NCBI GenBank assembly: GCA_003586115.2
Contig: QVOM02000025.1
Coordinates: 42,266,522-42,330,521, forward strand
Reading direction: 5' to 3'
DNA from: Salvator merianae
Lineage: Eukaryota > Chordata > Lepidosauria > Squamata > Teiidae
Length of the DNA: 64,000 nt
Under the pieces are notes generated by a model. That model was given only the letters and a program-made list of their open reading frames with translations, made no database searches and was not told the origin of the DNA. Made by a program: the position numbers and the translations under genes. Shown piece by piece: positions 51,934-64,000 of the stretch (position 1 is its first letter; each line of letters starts with the position of its first letter).

Positions 51934-52574
51934 TTTATGGGCTGGAAATACAGCAACAAAGTGCTTTCTAACTTCATTTTATATGGCGGACGGTTCTGCC
52001 AACCTTCCCATTTTCTCAGGTTGAAAAAGTAGGCAGCTGCTTGAACATCTTGCCCCCAAGTGAAGGAAGTAAGAAAAGTGTCCTTGATATTTAAAAAGGC
52101 CAATAGCAATGTAAGGTAAAACCTTTATCACAACCACCCCAACAAAGACCTTCCCTATTTGGGTTACAACATGCGCTAGCAATTTTTTGTTGCTGTTTTT
52201 AGCACTGAAAAATAACAGCTAGGAAAGTGGCTATATATTTTAAAAAACAAAATAGAAAAGAAATCTTGGGATTCTATTCAGGCTGCTAGATTTTTTATGA
52301 CATGCCATAACCTGCACTCTGCAGTACAATTGCAGCCATAGAAAACTATGAAATTTCCCAAACGGATGCAGTAGGCGCACAGAAAGAAAGGCAAGGAAAT
52401 GATTACCAAGAGAGCAAAGTGTCATCAGAACTTGGAGGACTGTCTTCCACTTACAGCTAGCACAGTATAACCTCCTGGATATTCCTTCCATTCTGTTCCT
52501 ATTGTTGAATTGTACCATTGTTTAATCTTGTTCAGCAACTAAGAAGTCTACACTGCTAGAACTATTTCTTCATA
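51934..52574. other. No gene recognised
   Basis: AT-rich with no conserved frame or clear repeat. Confidence 0.4.
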
Positions 52575-52664
52575 GGCCCTTTTTACTCTAGGCCTTCTTC
52601 TGAGATATATCCTGGAACAGAAGCCTGCTGTCCGCATGTTAGCGCAGCCTATGGCAGGCCTTAC
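52575..52664. mobile_element. Family A element, left half only
   Basis: GGCCCTTTTTACTCTAGGCC, then GAGATATATCCTGGAACAGA and CATGTTAGCGCAGCCTATGG match the left arm of the family A copies. The right arm is missing. Confidence 0.6.
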
Positions 52665-55600
52665 CTTCACTATAAAGGCAGCCCTCTGTCAGTATGATTC
52701 TTGAAGCTCCACCTCTAATTTGAACCTGATGGAACACCCTCCTAAGTTCACTCCACTCATTTGCCCTGCAGCTGTAACTGCCAACGAAGATAAGGTGCCC
52801 AATACAGGAAGACAGCAGAGAGCAGGAAGCATTTAAAACACAGCACAACATTCTTCACATTTGGTCTACCTTCTTTCCCAGAAATGTCTGAGTAGCCACA
52901 ACATAGGCTTTCATAGTATACATATCCACACCCACACTGCAAAAATGGGCTTGAGAAGCAGCAGGGAAAACCTTCACCTAAGAAGACTCAGGTATAGATG
53001 CAGTGTAAGCATACCTGGCCTCCAAGGTTAATCCCATCAAAAGCAGAATGGGTGTGGAAAAATCTCTATGCTTCTTGCCCAGGAATAGAAATTTCCTGAC
53101 ATGCCAGTTGGCCGAAGGGGTCTAAAAGGAAATCTGACATGCTGTTTGATTGAGTCAAAATCTTAGCCAGAAGATGCTCGACTAGACCATTTCCATCTCG
53201 ATCAAGTGAACATATTTGGGGAATATAACCACCCACCTGAAATCCAGCCTGCATCAAGAAGGGCTGGATAAGGTTTTTACAGTAACCTTTGTGATGGTAT
53301 TTTTCAAGTTGTAGCAGAATCTACTGATGCCAGGGTGTCTAATTGCTATGCAGATGGCACAAGATACCCAACCCTTCCTGAATTCAATCTCTCAGTCAAC
53401 ACCTGTTTTCTGGGAAATGCAGCCTGAAATGAGACGGTTATGGTTCTGTTAAAAAAAGATGTCACCCCTAAAGGTTGGAACTTGTGGAAGGGGCTGCTGC
53501 ATTTCAAGGATTCCTTTATCAACTGTTGGATTCTAACTGCCCATAGTGAAAGACACTGATGGCAGCTGGGTAACAGCATCCTCCAGACAGCGTGACTTCC
53601 CTGTGCATACTGGAGTGCTCAGCAATGACTGGGGGGTGATATCCTTTCCAATCTGCATCTCAAAAAAATTAATTAATGTTGGCAGCATTTGTAGCTATGT
53701 CATCATGGAGGCCAATGACATTATCAGAAAGAAATTGGGGGGGGGGGTTGATGTTGGTAGAAAACACTCTCTGTAAGATGGGCAGGGGAGTTCCTGCCGC
53801 AGGCATCTCAAATTATGGAGTGATGGCTTGCAATTGCCTAGAATTGGGCATTCTCTGCAGTGGTTCTATATCCTCCAGAATCTTTGATGTTTGTGAGATG
53901 ACAATTACATCCTTATGTGCCTACACCAGGCCTTCCCACCACAAATGGCTTCCTTTTTCCCATTCACTGGCTTTAATTATGCTTTTATGTGCTACATTCA
54001 TTTTTAGTTTTTGTACTGCAGACTACTCCACAATTTTATAAAGCTAAGCAGAATATACACATATACACAGTGAGGACCCAGCCCTAACACCGGTATAGTC
54101 AGGTGTACCATAAAGGTTTCAGCTTCTTGTGAAACTTGGTTTTCAGGGGAAGTCACTTTCAGAAGGATCAGAGAAGTTGAAGTGAGAGCGCCCATTTTAG
54201 AATAGGGCAGATCTGTCTCCCAATTACCTTGACTGATCATATCTTTGACTGATCAAAACAACTTCAGAACACGCCTTCGTGGGGGAAGTAACACTCAAGC
54301 TGCTAGAAGCGTATTCAACCCTTATGTGTCCTGTTTGTAACTGTGGAGCCAGCTACCCAATGGAAATTTGCATATGGCTGTGGGAGCATAGTGCAATTAG
54401 GCCAAAACTACCGATTCAAGAAACTCAATCCTGGCCACTTTTTCTCCTAGTCTTTCCATGGCGTGTCCTGTGCAAAAGGTGTGTGTGGGAGCGACAATGA
54501 TACAGATCTGCCATGTTAGCATTGCTTTGGCATTGTGTAAATTAAAGCTGCTGCAAGGAGAATCCAGTCAGGACTAATGAGTCTTACCAGAGAATGGAAA
54601 TAGGATTGGGCTTGAATCACAGTAAGTCCAACAGACAGCAAAGTCTCTGGTATTGTTATTCTTTTGTTCCTGCACTTGTAACAGGCCTTGGACAAACTTC
54701 TGCCTTACCCTATCCATTCAAATTTTCCCAGAAAAAAATCCCCGTTTTTTTCCCCAACATTTTAGGACACTTTTTCATCCTACCAGGACGAGGTATACCT
54801 CTGTCCCTGTGCCTAGATCCCATACCAATGGCAGGGCAAGGAATCAGTTTGTCTCTCTACTCCTTTATCTACTTTGTGTGATACCCCAGGGAGATCGCCT
54901 TTTCGACATGGAGCAATTCAGGTTGCTGGAGAAAGATAGGTCTGAGCCAAGCAACTGACTTGTCTAACTACATGTCCAGGTTGGTTAACTGGCATCAGGC
55001 CTTTCAGTCTTAAATTTGGGTTAAATTTATTGACCTGGACTGGCTGAGATTGGGCTTCTAGAACTCACTCTCTGAAGACTAGGGCAACTGTCCACCCAAT
55101 ATAACTTCAGATCCACAATTAAATTATGAAGTCCTCACTTTCTCAAATTGTCTTGGCCATAGTGACTGCAGACTAGCAGTGGCATTGTAATCCAGGCACT
55201 GAATAATATTTGTGTTTGCCTTTGCTTGAACTCAAAACTGCCACCAAAGCATCAGGACATCTGCACAGCTTTCCTGGTTACAGATTAACAGTACTTTGCT
55301 TGTGTGTTGTTCTGTTATTGTTCTCTAAAATTCTTTCAATCTACTGCTTATTGTCCTTTCTAGGATTCTGTTCCTCCTGCTAACTATACTTCCCATAAAT
55401 TTTAGTTGACACTAGAATTCCCCACAATTCCCTTCCCTCAAGAACTCTTCTATTCTTTCCTCTGGTGGCAGATTTCATTTTTGCCTCAAACAGTCCCCTT
55501 TGCACATTGAATAGTGTATCTTTTCTCTGCTTGTTTTTCCTTTGTTCATAAGTATCTTCATTTATCTTTGTTTGGTGGGTAAAGCACCTGACCTTTTTAT

Positions 55601-56237
55601 AAACAGCACCAGGGGCTTTAATCCTGTGTACCACATTTCTACAATACTTGCTCATGCACAAAGCTGCTTTTTCTCCAAAAGAAAGCTTTGTTTGAGAGCC
55701 AACATGTGTCGTCCTTCTGGATTCTAAGCCTCTCTTTTAGTTTCAGCTCGGCCAGTGAAGCAACTGTCATTAAAAGACTTCAGCTCAGATCCATCCTGGA
55801 GTTTCTGGGCATTGGTATACTGTCCTAGGAATATCCATAACAGGATAAATGCAAGGTAGCACATGCCTCTGCTCTAAAGCATATACCACTGGCTGTAATT
55901 TAGATGTAGTTCTATACTGGCTATGCAATAGCGTCAGACACTCCAAAGCAAAGTACAAATCAATTTATCTTTGCAGAAACCGCAAAATTCCCTATCCCCA
56001 GATCCTTCTTCATTTCCACAGACATTCGACAGGTTGTCCTCTGACACAACTTGCTTCATCACATCTTCCATGTTTAAGCTGATATTTGTAAATCCACAAA
56101 ACACAAATACAAAACTGTTTAGCGTAATATAACTACACTGCATATTTGTGATTGCTGTTTATAAGTGAATTATTTCCACAGAACTGTTAATATTATGCCT
56201 ACCTAACATCCATATTGTTTTTATTTAATAAGTGACT
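52665..56237. other. No gene recognised; unidentified sequence
   Basis: 53050-54240 is less AT-rich and contains many short frames on both strands without recognisable domains; it could be a decayed retroelement. A G-run lies at 53738-53748. No splice-bounded conserved exon was seen. 55380-55660 has a Lys-rich minus frame without family features. Confidence 0.35.
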
Positions 56238-57234
56238 TACAGAGCCATGAAAAACTATTCACCACCTTCCTGATCTCTTCTATTTTTCTTATATTTCATA
56301 CTTGTTTCTAATCCTCAAACAAAATTTAGTATGAGACAATGACAACCTGAGTAAACACAAAATTCAGCTTTCAAATGATCATTTCATTTATTCAAGGGAA
56401 AAAAGTTATTCAACACTCGTATCACTCATGTGACAAAGTAGTTGCCACCTTACTTCATCATCCAATGAACCAAGTATAACTGAAAATTGGGTACAATCAA
56501 CTAGACACACCTAAGCTTGGTTATTACCAACCTCGTTGAAGGCAGTCATCACTTAAATAAAACATTTGTAACAACATGGAGTAGACTAAAAGGTCTCAAA
56601 AAGCTGCACACTATGCTGAAATTGGAAGAAATTCCAGAAGAGATGAGAAAGTATGTTACTGAAATATATCAGCCTGGAAAGGGTTACAAAGCCACTTCTA
56701 AGGCCCTGGGACTCCCACAAAACACAGTGAGAGCCAATATCGCCAAACGGAACAGTGGTGACTCGTCTCAGAAGTGGCGAACCTACCAGAATTTCTACCA
56801 GAGTGCATTGACAACACACCCGGGAAGTCACAAAAGAACCCATACGATCATCTAAGGAACTGCAGGCCCCGACTGCTTCAGATAAGATCACCATTATGAT
56901 CCCACCATTAGAAACACGAGTGAGCCAAAATCCCTCCACAGTGATGTGAAAGACTGATTTCTGGTTATAAGAAATATTTTGTTGCCATTGTTGCTGCTGA
57001 AGTTGGCAAAACCATGTACTAAGCTTATGTAGGCAATTACTTTTTCTCATGGGTAATATACTGTAGGTGTTGGACAACTTTTTCCTTCAATAAACAAAAT
57101 GATAATTTGTGTTTACTCATGTTATCTTCGTTTCATATTAAATTTTGTTTGACGATCAAAAACAATAAAGTGTGACAAATTTGCAAATATAGACGAAATC
57201 AGGAAGGAACCAAATGCTTTTTAATGGCACTGTA
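56238..57234 (+). mobile_element. Tc1/mariner-type DNA transposon relic, about 1 kb
   Basis: The left end TACAGAGCCATGAAAAACTA and the inverted right end TACAGTGCCATTAAAAAGCA are matching terminal repeats with TA at each edge. Both continue to CCTTCCTGAT. The interior encodes EEIPEEMRKYVTEIYQPGKG and LGLPQNTVRANIAK (56610-56760), a Tc1-type helix-turn-helix DNA-binding region. The catalytic domain is largely missing, so the copy is deleted and inactive. It ends about 450 bases downstream of the LSM6 stop. Confidence 0.88.
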
Positions 57235-57470
57235 ACTGTGGATAATAGTTACATCTCTTTGAAGTGTAATATACTTGACCTACTGATTGCATTTTACATG
57301 TGTGTATCTCCACAACCTGTTCATTATTTTACCCGTCAATAAAACAACCTTCGCAACTTGGCAGTCCAAGAAACAGAGCACCACGACCTTGGAACCTACC
57401 TTGGTCATATAAGTCCAGTTGTTGTTAAAAATTATCTGCACGGAATAAACAAGTCATATTTTTTTCTATT

Positions 57471-57476
57471 TTTATT
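57471..57476 (-). promoter_or_regulatory. Probable LSM6 polyadenylation signal
   Basis: TTTATT on the plus strand reads AATAAA on the minus strand, about 210 bases past the LSM6 stop codon. Position and orientation fit a poly(A) signal, but the flank is very AT-rich and other hexamers are possible. Confidence 0.4.
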
Positions 57477-57686
57477 TAATTCCAAATTATAACAAAAAAA
57501 CTACTCCAAACTAAGTATCAGAAAAAGTTCTATTTTGATTTTACAGATAAAATAATTCTATTTTTTCATACAAACCATGTATTTTACAGCAGAATACAAT
57601 TCTTCAGACTGAACAAATTATCAGCAACAAATAAGTATTAAGAAACAAAAAGGTTTCAGTACAAAATATTCCATTTTCAAATTTGC

Positions 57687-57721
57687 TCACATTCTTCTCT
57701 TCTGCGTACTTATATACAAAA
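57687..57721 (-). CDS. LSM6: LSM6 last coding exon
   Basis: This 35-base coding part begins after a cag acceptor at 57722-57724. It completes a valine codon, then encodes LYISTQKRRM and a TGA stop at 57689-57687. It is too short for open-reading-frame searches. The 3' UTR continues towards lower coordinates. Confidence 0.95.
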
Positions 57722-60700
57722 CTGTTAAAGAGAAAAACACAGTCAGAAATTTGTCCAATATGAAATAATTATACCAGCAACATATCACAAATTGCTTTAG
57801 TATTAGCACTAATTATTGATTGACTCCAAAAACATATTTTGGTTTGTGAAAAGGAGGCTTTATATCTATACTAAGACCACAGTGAAAGAAATATGAAACC
57901 AAGTTTGACATTGTGCTGGAACCCTTTTAAAGCAAAGAGCCCTGTAGGTGCTGTTTGATTCCAACTCCCACCAGCCCCAGCCTGCATAGTTAACAGTGAG
58001 GGATTATGCACCTGGAAGTCCACAGGTTCACAGTCCATTTCAATGCCTTCACAGGCATTCTCTCTTCTTTATAGCTAATACTATATTATGATCCATTTAC
58101 AAACACAGGAAAATCTTAGTACTTGTTAACTTGTTACTTAGTACTACGTTAACAGACATAAAGACATGATCTAGCAAAAGCTACACATTGTTAAATCTCA
58201 CTTATGCTTAAATGTCCTACTAAAGCCAGTGAGTCAACTATGTAACTCTCCCAGATCACCCTGACAGTATTTTGCTTCTCTGCCATTTAAACTTTCATTG
58301 TCTGCTTTCCTGCTGCCTTTCAGTTCAAATTCCAAGGATGCTTTCACAAAGCTAATGGAAAATTACAGTTGATAAAAATAGTATCACAGGGGTAAGGATC
58401 AAGAATCAGAGTGAGCTTTATTTCTGAATCTTCCTTCCAATCGAAAGATCAAATCCAGAAATATAAATTCCTATTGACTGGAAGCTTCTTGACTTTTCCC
58501 CATGAAAACAAACTGTGTCACTTTTTCATCCTGCAAAGTCTAACTGAAGTTCCAATGAGACCCCAGCCCTTGCACAAGTCTTCTTGTGCAGGTTGGTGTT
58601 ATTTTACACAGGGCTTCTGCCTAAGCCAAACATTTGAAGATACCTATTCAGCAATTCAACTTTATCACCAACAGTATGCAAGATCTTTTAAAACTTAAAA
58701 ACTTAATCTTTTAAACCTGAAGTCTACAAATAAATGGTTATGTATAATTACCATTGTTTCCTCTAATGAAAGCATCTCCATATTTATTCTTCAATTGTCC
58801 ATTTACATACTCCTCTGTCTGTTCGAGTGCTATATTCATGTACCCATCTAAGCAAGCCAGAACACCTAGATTCAATTACAGGACAATTAATCACAGCAAT
58901 AACAATGAACCAACACAACAACTAGAAAAGCTAAAAAGTACAACTTTCCAAGGATGTTAAGTTGTATACATTCAAGCTGCCACTACACTTTCATCAATTC
59001 AATATAGTGATCAAGTCATAATCTATCTCTTGGCATAAGAATTATAAAATCACTGGAGCAGAACTCTTTGTCACAAGACTGAAAGTATCTTCTCTGTAAA
59101 TCAGAAGTGCTATTCTTTTACTTATAGATTAGATCAAAACTACTCTCTTAACATTCTGCTATAAATGCTCGTGAATTTAAATGGATATAAGTATGCCATT
59201 TTTAACTGAATAAAAGGTGGATGCAGCCAGAAAGCTGAAATCAAGTGTTTTCTTTCAATAATATCTGGAATGTTAAAAGCTACAACCACACTTTAGGAAA
59301 CTAATATGGGAAATGTTAGTCAAAATTATGTTAGCAAAAGTGCTAACTGCCTTTAAAAAAATCAAGTTTTATGTTAAAAATGAACACCATTCTTTTAGAA
59401 TGGAAGCATGGGAAATGGTTTAGAGAAGGGGCTGAAGCAAAAAGGATTTAACTTGATCCTCATACACTGTAACATATATGCAATGTTTCCAGTGAAGTCC
59501 GTGTGGAAGTTACTACAGCCCTCACTGCAGTTCTGCTATCTTGAATTCTTGCCAGCAGACCTGGCAGTAGCTCTGGAAATTCCATGTATCAGACAGAACC
59601 TCAAAACAAGAACTTGCACTTAGTAATCAAATTTTAATTTTTTGATTATGCACATAAAAGTAGAAATGTAGAACATCAACCGGTGTTTAAAGACTACAAA
59701 TTTATGTAGGAAAAGCTTTTCCTTTTAACTATTATAGGGCATGGAATTTCAACCATTGTTAAAGTAACAATATATACATTTCTCAAAGAGCTTTTAGGAC
59801 TCAGTGTGGTAATATTTTCCATTACATGTCCTTATCAGCGTCATGTATACTGTATCTTATTAGTGTTTACATTTACCCCATACCTCCATGGCTCACTGGA
59901 AACCTGAGCCTCAGTTTTCCAGAGCCTAGGCATGACACATGTTCATTATGACAATGTAGCAGACTAATTACTGATCAAGATACTTACCTGATATTTAATT
60001 TTTAGACATTTATATGAATGTCCGTTACAATTAAAACTAACAAGTAATTTGCAAGGGGAATGCTCAGGTACAAACTTTGAAAGGAATAGGTCTCAAGAGC
60101 TTTTTTAACACTCATCATGCCAGAGGAAAAATATTCAATTAGTATATGGTGGAGTTGTTTTATATCCTACTTTAAAAAAATATTTGTAGCCAAATCATTT
60201 ATGTTATGGACCTGATTACTTCAGAATTTTTCCTGAGTGGTGCCCCCAAAATTGTATTACATAAATAAGAACGTAAGAGGACCCTGCTGGATCAGGCCAC
60301 AACCCATCTAGTTCAGCATCCTGTTTCACACAGTGGCCCACCAATTGCTTCTGGGCATTCTCAAGCAGAAGACAAAGGCAAAACTTTCATCTGCTCTTGA
60401 CTCCCTGCAGTTGGCCTTTAGAGGCATTCTATCTGTCTCTCCAACCCAGAGGTGGTACCTGAGCATCCATTCTAGTAGCCATTGATACACCTGTCCTCCA
60501 TGACTTTGTCTAACCCTTTCTCAAACTATCTGAGTTGATCACCACCTCTTCTGGTATTTTTAGGACTCTGTGTATAAACACACATCTACACTTGCATTTG
60601 GCTGAGGTATAATGTTACCTCGCTTGTACTGATACAGGATAAAGCTTTCCTTCAGATAAGTTAAACAGCTGTACCTTAAGTAGGCTTATAGTTGCTAGCA

Positions 60701-62421
60701 AGCTTGCCTTTTCTGCTTTTATGTGAACTTTAAATCTAAGTATTCCAACTGCCTAACAACACTGCCTTGATGCTGTTAAGCATCACATTGACATATGACC
60801 TCTACATTGAAATAACAGGAATCACAATATGCTGGTAACCTTTAGACAACATACCTAAAGGTCCTAGGGTAAATGGATATTTTAATCACTACCATTTAAC
60901 TACAGCCTCTGTATAGCAGCAACAGGTGTGTGAGATACTGGATCTACAAGCAGTCTGTGCTTTTTATTTTGATTGAGTCATGAGACAGAGATTGGTGATT
61001 TGGAAAAAAGAGAAAGTTGCCAGAACAAATCTAAAGAGCATGGGGTGTGAAAAAGAAGCCATCAGTTTTCAATTCAGGTTGATTAGCTTGTTAAGAATTT
61101 AAAACATCTTGATTCTTTGCATCAGAATATGTTGATAACCAATTTCTGTTTCTGCTCTCAAAAACTCCTACCTGTATACAGTTTAGAAGGCACACAACTT
61201 ATCTCTGAATTACTTGAGAATATTTATTCCTACAAGTAACATCTGGATCTAAATACAATTCACATTTAGATTTAAATCAGAATTAAAGGTCATAACCAGC
61301 AAAGTGCTTACAGAAACTTTCCAATATTTATTGGAAAAGAGAAGCACTTCAAAATATTTTATTTGTAAATCCTAGTTATATGTTCACATATTGTTACAAG
61401 CTCATTTTCTTTGTTCTGAAAAATGTAACAAGCAAACACAGCTTAAGCAGCAGGAGGCACAAACTGTGTTTGAAGCTGCTGTTCAGGTCTTAGAAGGCTA
61501 GGGATAGGGGAGTAAGGAGGAGATACACTTTTCACAGGCTGCTTATCCCTTCCCCTAATACCCCCCCCCCCAGCTCACACACACACATACATGGCAATCT
61601 ATGAAGCTGATGGACCGGAGAGTTAGGACCAACAAGGGGAAGTATTTTTTCACTCAGCAGGTCATTGATCTATGGAATTTAGTTTCAGAAGTGGTGCTGA
61701 CAGGCACTAGCCTGAATCAGGGTTGCCAACTAATTAGTCATATTTGGCTTTTTAAGGCTTTTTCTGTGGCTAGGATAATTAGTTTGGCTGATTTCTGGCA
61801 GCCCTGGCCTGAACGACTTCAAGAAGGGGTTGAATGAATCCATGAACAGGTGTATCAATGGCTACTATAACAGACACCCAGGTAGTGCCTAGATTAAAGA
61901 GAGAGGCAGGATGCCTCTAAATATCGTTTTGCAGGGAACTGAGGAATTGTCTTCTGCTTGAGAATGCCCAGAAACAAATGGTGGGCCACAGTGGGAGACA
62001 GGATGCTGGACTAGATGTGCTGTAGCCTGATCCAGCAGCGCTCTTCTTATATTCCTATGTACACAATTACTGAAACAAACTATGATGGCTCTGAAGAACT
62101 TTCCAGTGATGGATCTACTCACATCACAAAAACTGGATCGGTTTCTTTGTCCTTATATGATCACATACTGTAATTGTCTTCATATAAAATCCTCATTTTT
62201 TTTGAAGTAATTTATTCTAAAACCACCCTGCATCCCATTTTTTAAAATTTATCTTTCCTATTATACCAAAGCATCTTATATGGCGCAAATGCATATATAT
62301 CTGGAAAACAAAATAAGGAGAACTTACCTCGATAGTCAACTCCAGAATTTAGCTTTACAACAACTGGTCTTCCTATGATTTGTTTCAAGAAATCACTTGG
62401 GGTCTGTTTACGGAGGCTCAT
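57687..62421 (-). CDS. LSM6: LSM6, U6 snRNA-associated Sm-like protein (three coding exons)
   Basis: Joining 62421-62328, 58865-58752 and 57721-57687 on the minus strand gives 243 bases, an 80-residue protein plus stop. It starts MSLRKQTPSDFLKQII and ends VLYISTQKRRM. The Sm fold is visible: Sm1 covers the VKLNSGVDYRGVLACLDGYMN region with the conserved D-x-x-M-N loop, and Sm2 contains IRGNNVLYIS. Family knowledge: LSM6 belongs to the Lsm1-7 ring (cytoplasmic mRNA decapping and decay) and the Lsm2-8 ring (nuclear U6 snRNA 3' end binding and splicing). The length equals the family's usual 80 residues and the protein looks unchanged from the mammalian form. Introns are in phase 1 after residue 31 and phase 1 inside the final Asn-Val pair. 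All donors are GT and acceptors AG. The 5' non-coding exon and promoter are not in the window. No defects were seen. Confidence 0.97.
57722..58751 (-). other. LSM6 intron between second and last coding exons
   Basis: 1.0 kb. At 57945-58010 it holds a dispersed repeat fragment (GATTCCAACTCCCACCAGCC), the inverse of the one at 7090-7180. Nothing else recognised. Confidence 0.8.
58752..58865 (-). CDS. LSM6: LSM6 second coding exon
   Basis: This 114-base exon is bounded by ctag|GTGTTC (acceptor) and AACAATG|gtaat (donor). It encodes Gly32 to Asn69, including the Sm1 loop residues DGYMN and the start of Sm2 (AFIRGNN). Frame and phase agree with both neighbouring exons. Confidence 0.96.
60268..60560 (-). 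mobile_element. CR1-clade LINE 3' end
   Basis: AAGAACGTAAGAGGACCCTG, CAGCATCCTGTTTCACACAG, CTCTCCAACCCAGAGGTGGT and CTCCATGACTTTGTCTAACC follow the order of the family. In LSM6's own orientation. Confidence 0.8.
61595..62062 (+). mobile_element. CR1-clade LINE 3' part with an 89-base insertion
   Basis: MDRRVRTNKGKYFFTQQVID followed by LWNLVS is the C-terminal CR1 coding region. The 3' end continues to GGATGCTGGACTAGATGTGC and CCAGCAGCGCTCTTCTTATA. 61718-61806 is foreign to the family and interrupts the coding part. Confidence 0.82.
61718..61806. mobile_element. Short hAT-like non-autonomous element
   Basis: 89 bases with ends CAGGGTTGCC and, inverted, CAGGGCTGCC. An 8-base flanking duplication (GCCTGAAT at 61710-61717 and GCCTGAAC at 61807-61814) differs by one base. 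The 8-bp duplication and CAGGG ends fit the hAT superfamily. It is nested in a CR1 copy. Confidence 0.72.
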
Positions 62422-62431
62422 TTTAAAAGAC
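62328..62431 (-). CDS. LSM6: LSM6 first coding exon
   Basis: The ATG is at 62421-62419 and the exon codes for residues 1-31 plus one base of Gly32. The donor after 62328 reads GAG|gtaagt. Upstream, gcag|GTC at about 62431 looks like a splice acceptor, so ten bases of 5' UTR probably precede the ATG in this exon and another non-coding exon lies further upstream, outside the window. The start is fixed by homology and by the acceptor directly before it. Confidence 0.95.
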
Positions 62432-64000
62432 CTGCAAAGCTAAAATGGGTGAACAGTTAAAGTGAATAACTCAAAACAGATCATAAACAAATGCTCAGCA
62501 AACAGGCTGAACACTCACAAGTACTCACCAGGGAAATAAATATCAAACATGAAATATTTTCTGAAGAGGCTTTTGAAAATGCAGTTCTACAGTCATCACA
62601 TCAAGAAACTACTCTCAGGGATGTATGGTTTGATATTCTTAACAAGAACCTTCATACATACTTATCTAACATCTGTACACAGCACTTGAACATTCAAAGC
62701 AACCTGCCATAGCTTTTATTTTCTGTTTGTATGTTCAGTTTCTGCAAAATAATTTTACAGGATCAGAATTTAAACTGTTTTTAGCTTGTTGGATATAAAT
62801 TTATGAACACCTAATTAAGGAAACACAAACACAGACATCTGCCAACCTACTAGCTATCCAACATCCAATGTCTCCCACTAAACACTAAAGAAGACAGTAA
62901 GCAATGCTCTGTCTGCCAAGCAACACCAATATCTGGAACAACCTGAGCCAGCAAGTTCTTCCAATATGACAATGAATTTGCCACTCTGTTCTATCCCAGC
63001 GTCTATATTCAGATAATTCTGTAACTTAACTGGGTAAAGGATAAGTCATTTCCCAAAAATACATGAAATTAGATTGTTAGGTGTGTCACAAGTTTATATT
63101 ACTGTGCATTTCCAAAACAAAATACAGTGAATAATTATCAGGCTCCAGAATTTAGTGGACACATCTTCTGAAGGAGTGCCTTATACCAGATAACTTACTC
63201 ATAACTTTAGTTCACCCCCCCCAAAAAAGCCCTGTATCCCCATCAGCTGAAGTAAATCAGGTGGCTTCAAGAGAATAGGACTTCTCAGCAGTGACTCCCA
63301 GGATCTGGAACAGCCTTCATAAAAAGATCTACCTGGAACCCTCCTTATATGCTTTTAGGCACCAGGTGAAAACCTTTTTACTCACCTAGGCATTTCAGAG
63401 ATCTGCCTGGTTTAATTCAATTTTTAACAACATGTTTTTAATTATATTGTTTTTATATATTGCTTGTTTACATACATATTTTTAAACAGTTCCTTTTATG
63501 AGCCACCCAGAGAATCTTTAGTTATTGGGCAGCTACAGAAATTTATTAAAGAAAATACGTACCTCTTACAGACACACACACATACTTATTTCAAGACTAT
63601 CCAAATTTAGACAGCAATGAAACTTCAAAACTCCCATTAAGAACAGTAAGGCATTTAAGGATGTCGCAGGAACCTGAAAGAATGCTATTAATTGCACAGT
63701 TCTCCCTATCAGGACCAAAAACCTGCAAAGATTCCAAACAGAAATTCTTATTCCTATCTCACTCACTAAGAAATGAGTCAACAGATTAGAATTTTGGAGC
63801 ATCTGTTCATATGAAAGAATATAACATCTCCTGATCCTTGATGGGTTTCTGGAAGGATTATCTGACCAGACTATTTGCATTTGCATTTAGTACTTACATT
63901 CTCAATTTCTTATGTTTTATGTCAAAGACGCTTGTTACACTTGCTATTCGTTTATGGAACCAATACTTTCCTTACTGATTATATTATCTTGCACCTCATT
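62432..64000 (-). other. LSM6 upstream intron (part)
   Basis: AT-rich. Contains an L2-type LINE end at 63230-63553. No CpG-rich promoter or non-coding first exon was seen. Confidence 0.6.
63230..63553 (+). mobile_element. L2-type LINE 3' end
   Basis: GGACTTCTCAGCAGTGACTC then CCAGGATCTGGAACAGCCTT encodes an RTFSAVTPRIWN-like remnant of the L2 C-terminus. It is followed by AGCACCAGGTGAAAACCTTT-type sequence, TATGAGCCACCCAGAGAATC and an ATTTATTAAAG tail. 5'-truncated. Confidence 0.7.

Larger units (their letters stand above)
58866..62327 (-). other. LSM6 intron between first and second coding exons
   Basis: 3.5 kb, AT-rich. Contains CR1 LINE ends at 60268-60560 and 61595-62062 and a C-run with (CA)n at 61562-61588. 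58866-60260 and 60560-61560 show nothing recognisable. Confidence 0.8.

Noticed and set aside
56517..56855. A possible DNA-binding protein gene
   Set aside because: The helix-turn-helix region belongs to a Tc1-type transposase relic inside its own terminal repeats, and lacks the catalytic domain.

Overview
The window is nuclear DNA from an amniote, most likely a squamate reptile (lizard or snake). The basis is: vertebrate genes split by canonical GT-AG introns; many CR1-type and L2-type LINE remnants, L1-like fragments and one Tc1 relic; and many short inverted-repeat DNA elements. There is no bacterial or viral gene organisation. The species cannot be named from sequence alone.

Two conserved protein-coding genes were found, both on the minus strand. 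LSM6 (coding exons 62328-62421, 58752-58865 and 57687-57721) encodes a complete 80-residue Sm-like protein; its non-coding first exon and promoter lie beyond the right edge. REELD1 (reelin domain containing 1; coding exons 38379-38583, 36469-36691, 30204-30373, 26007-26319, 25010-25073 and 20896-21519) is complete over 1599 coding bases and predicts a 532-residue single-pass membrane protein with a signal peptide, a reeler domain, a long low-complexity stalk, a transmembrane helix and a 64-residue tail. All splice phases agree across the six exons. The order LSM6 then REELD1 on one strand matches the mammalian neighbourhood as I recall it.

Layout: 1-20.9 kb is gene-poor and filled with repeats (L1-like and LINE fragments, inverted-repeat elements, microsatellites). 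20.9-38.6 kb is REELD1, whose introns hold CR1, L2-like and inverted-repeat elements while its exons are clean. 38.6-57.4 kb is intergenic, with a nearly complete but frameshifted L2-type LINE at 47.7-51.7 kb nested inside an older DNA element, and a Tc1-type relic at 56.2-57.2 kb. 57.4-64 kb is LSM6.

The least ordinary content is a set of short DNA elements whose ends begin GG and often run into a TGCACT-type motif, and most of which are flanked by matching 3-bp duplications (TTA, ATT, AAT, AAA, TAT, TAA, TCT). One is inserted in the arm of a larger inverted repeat, whose other arm preserves the empty site, which directly supports the 3-bp target duplication. Several of these elements also carry consensus 5' splice-site motifs. 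I see no evidence of a wholly new system beyond these elements.
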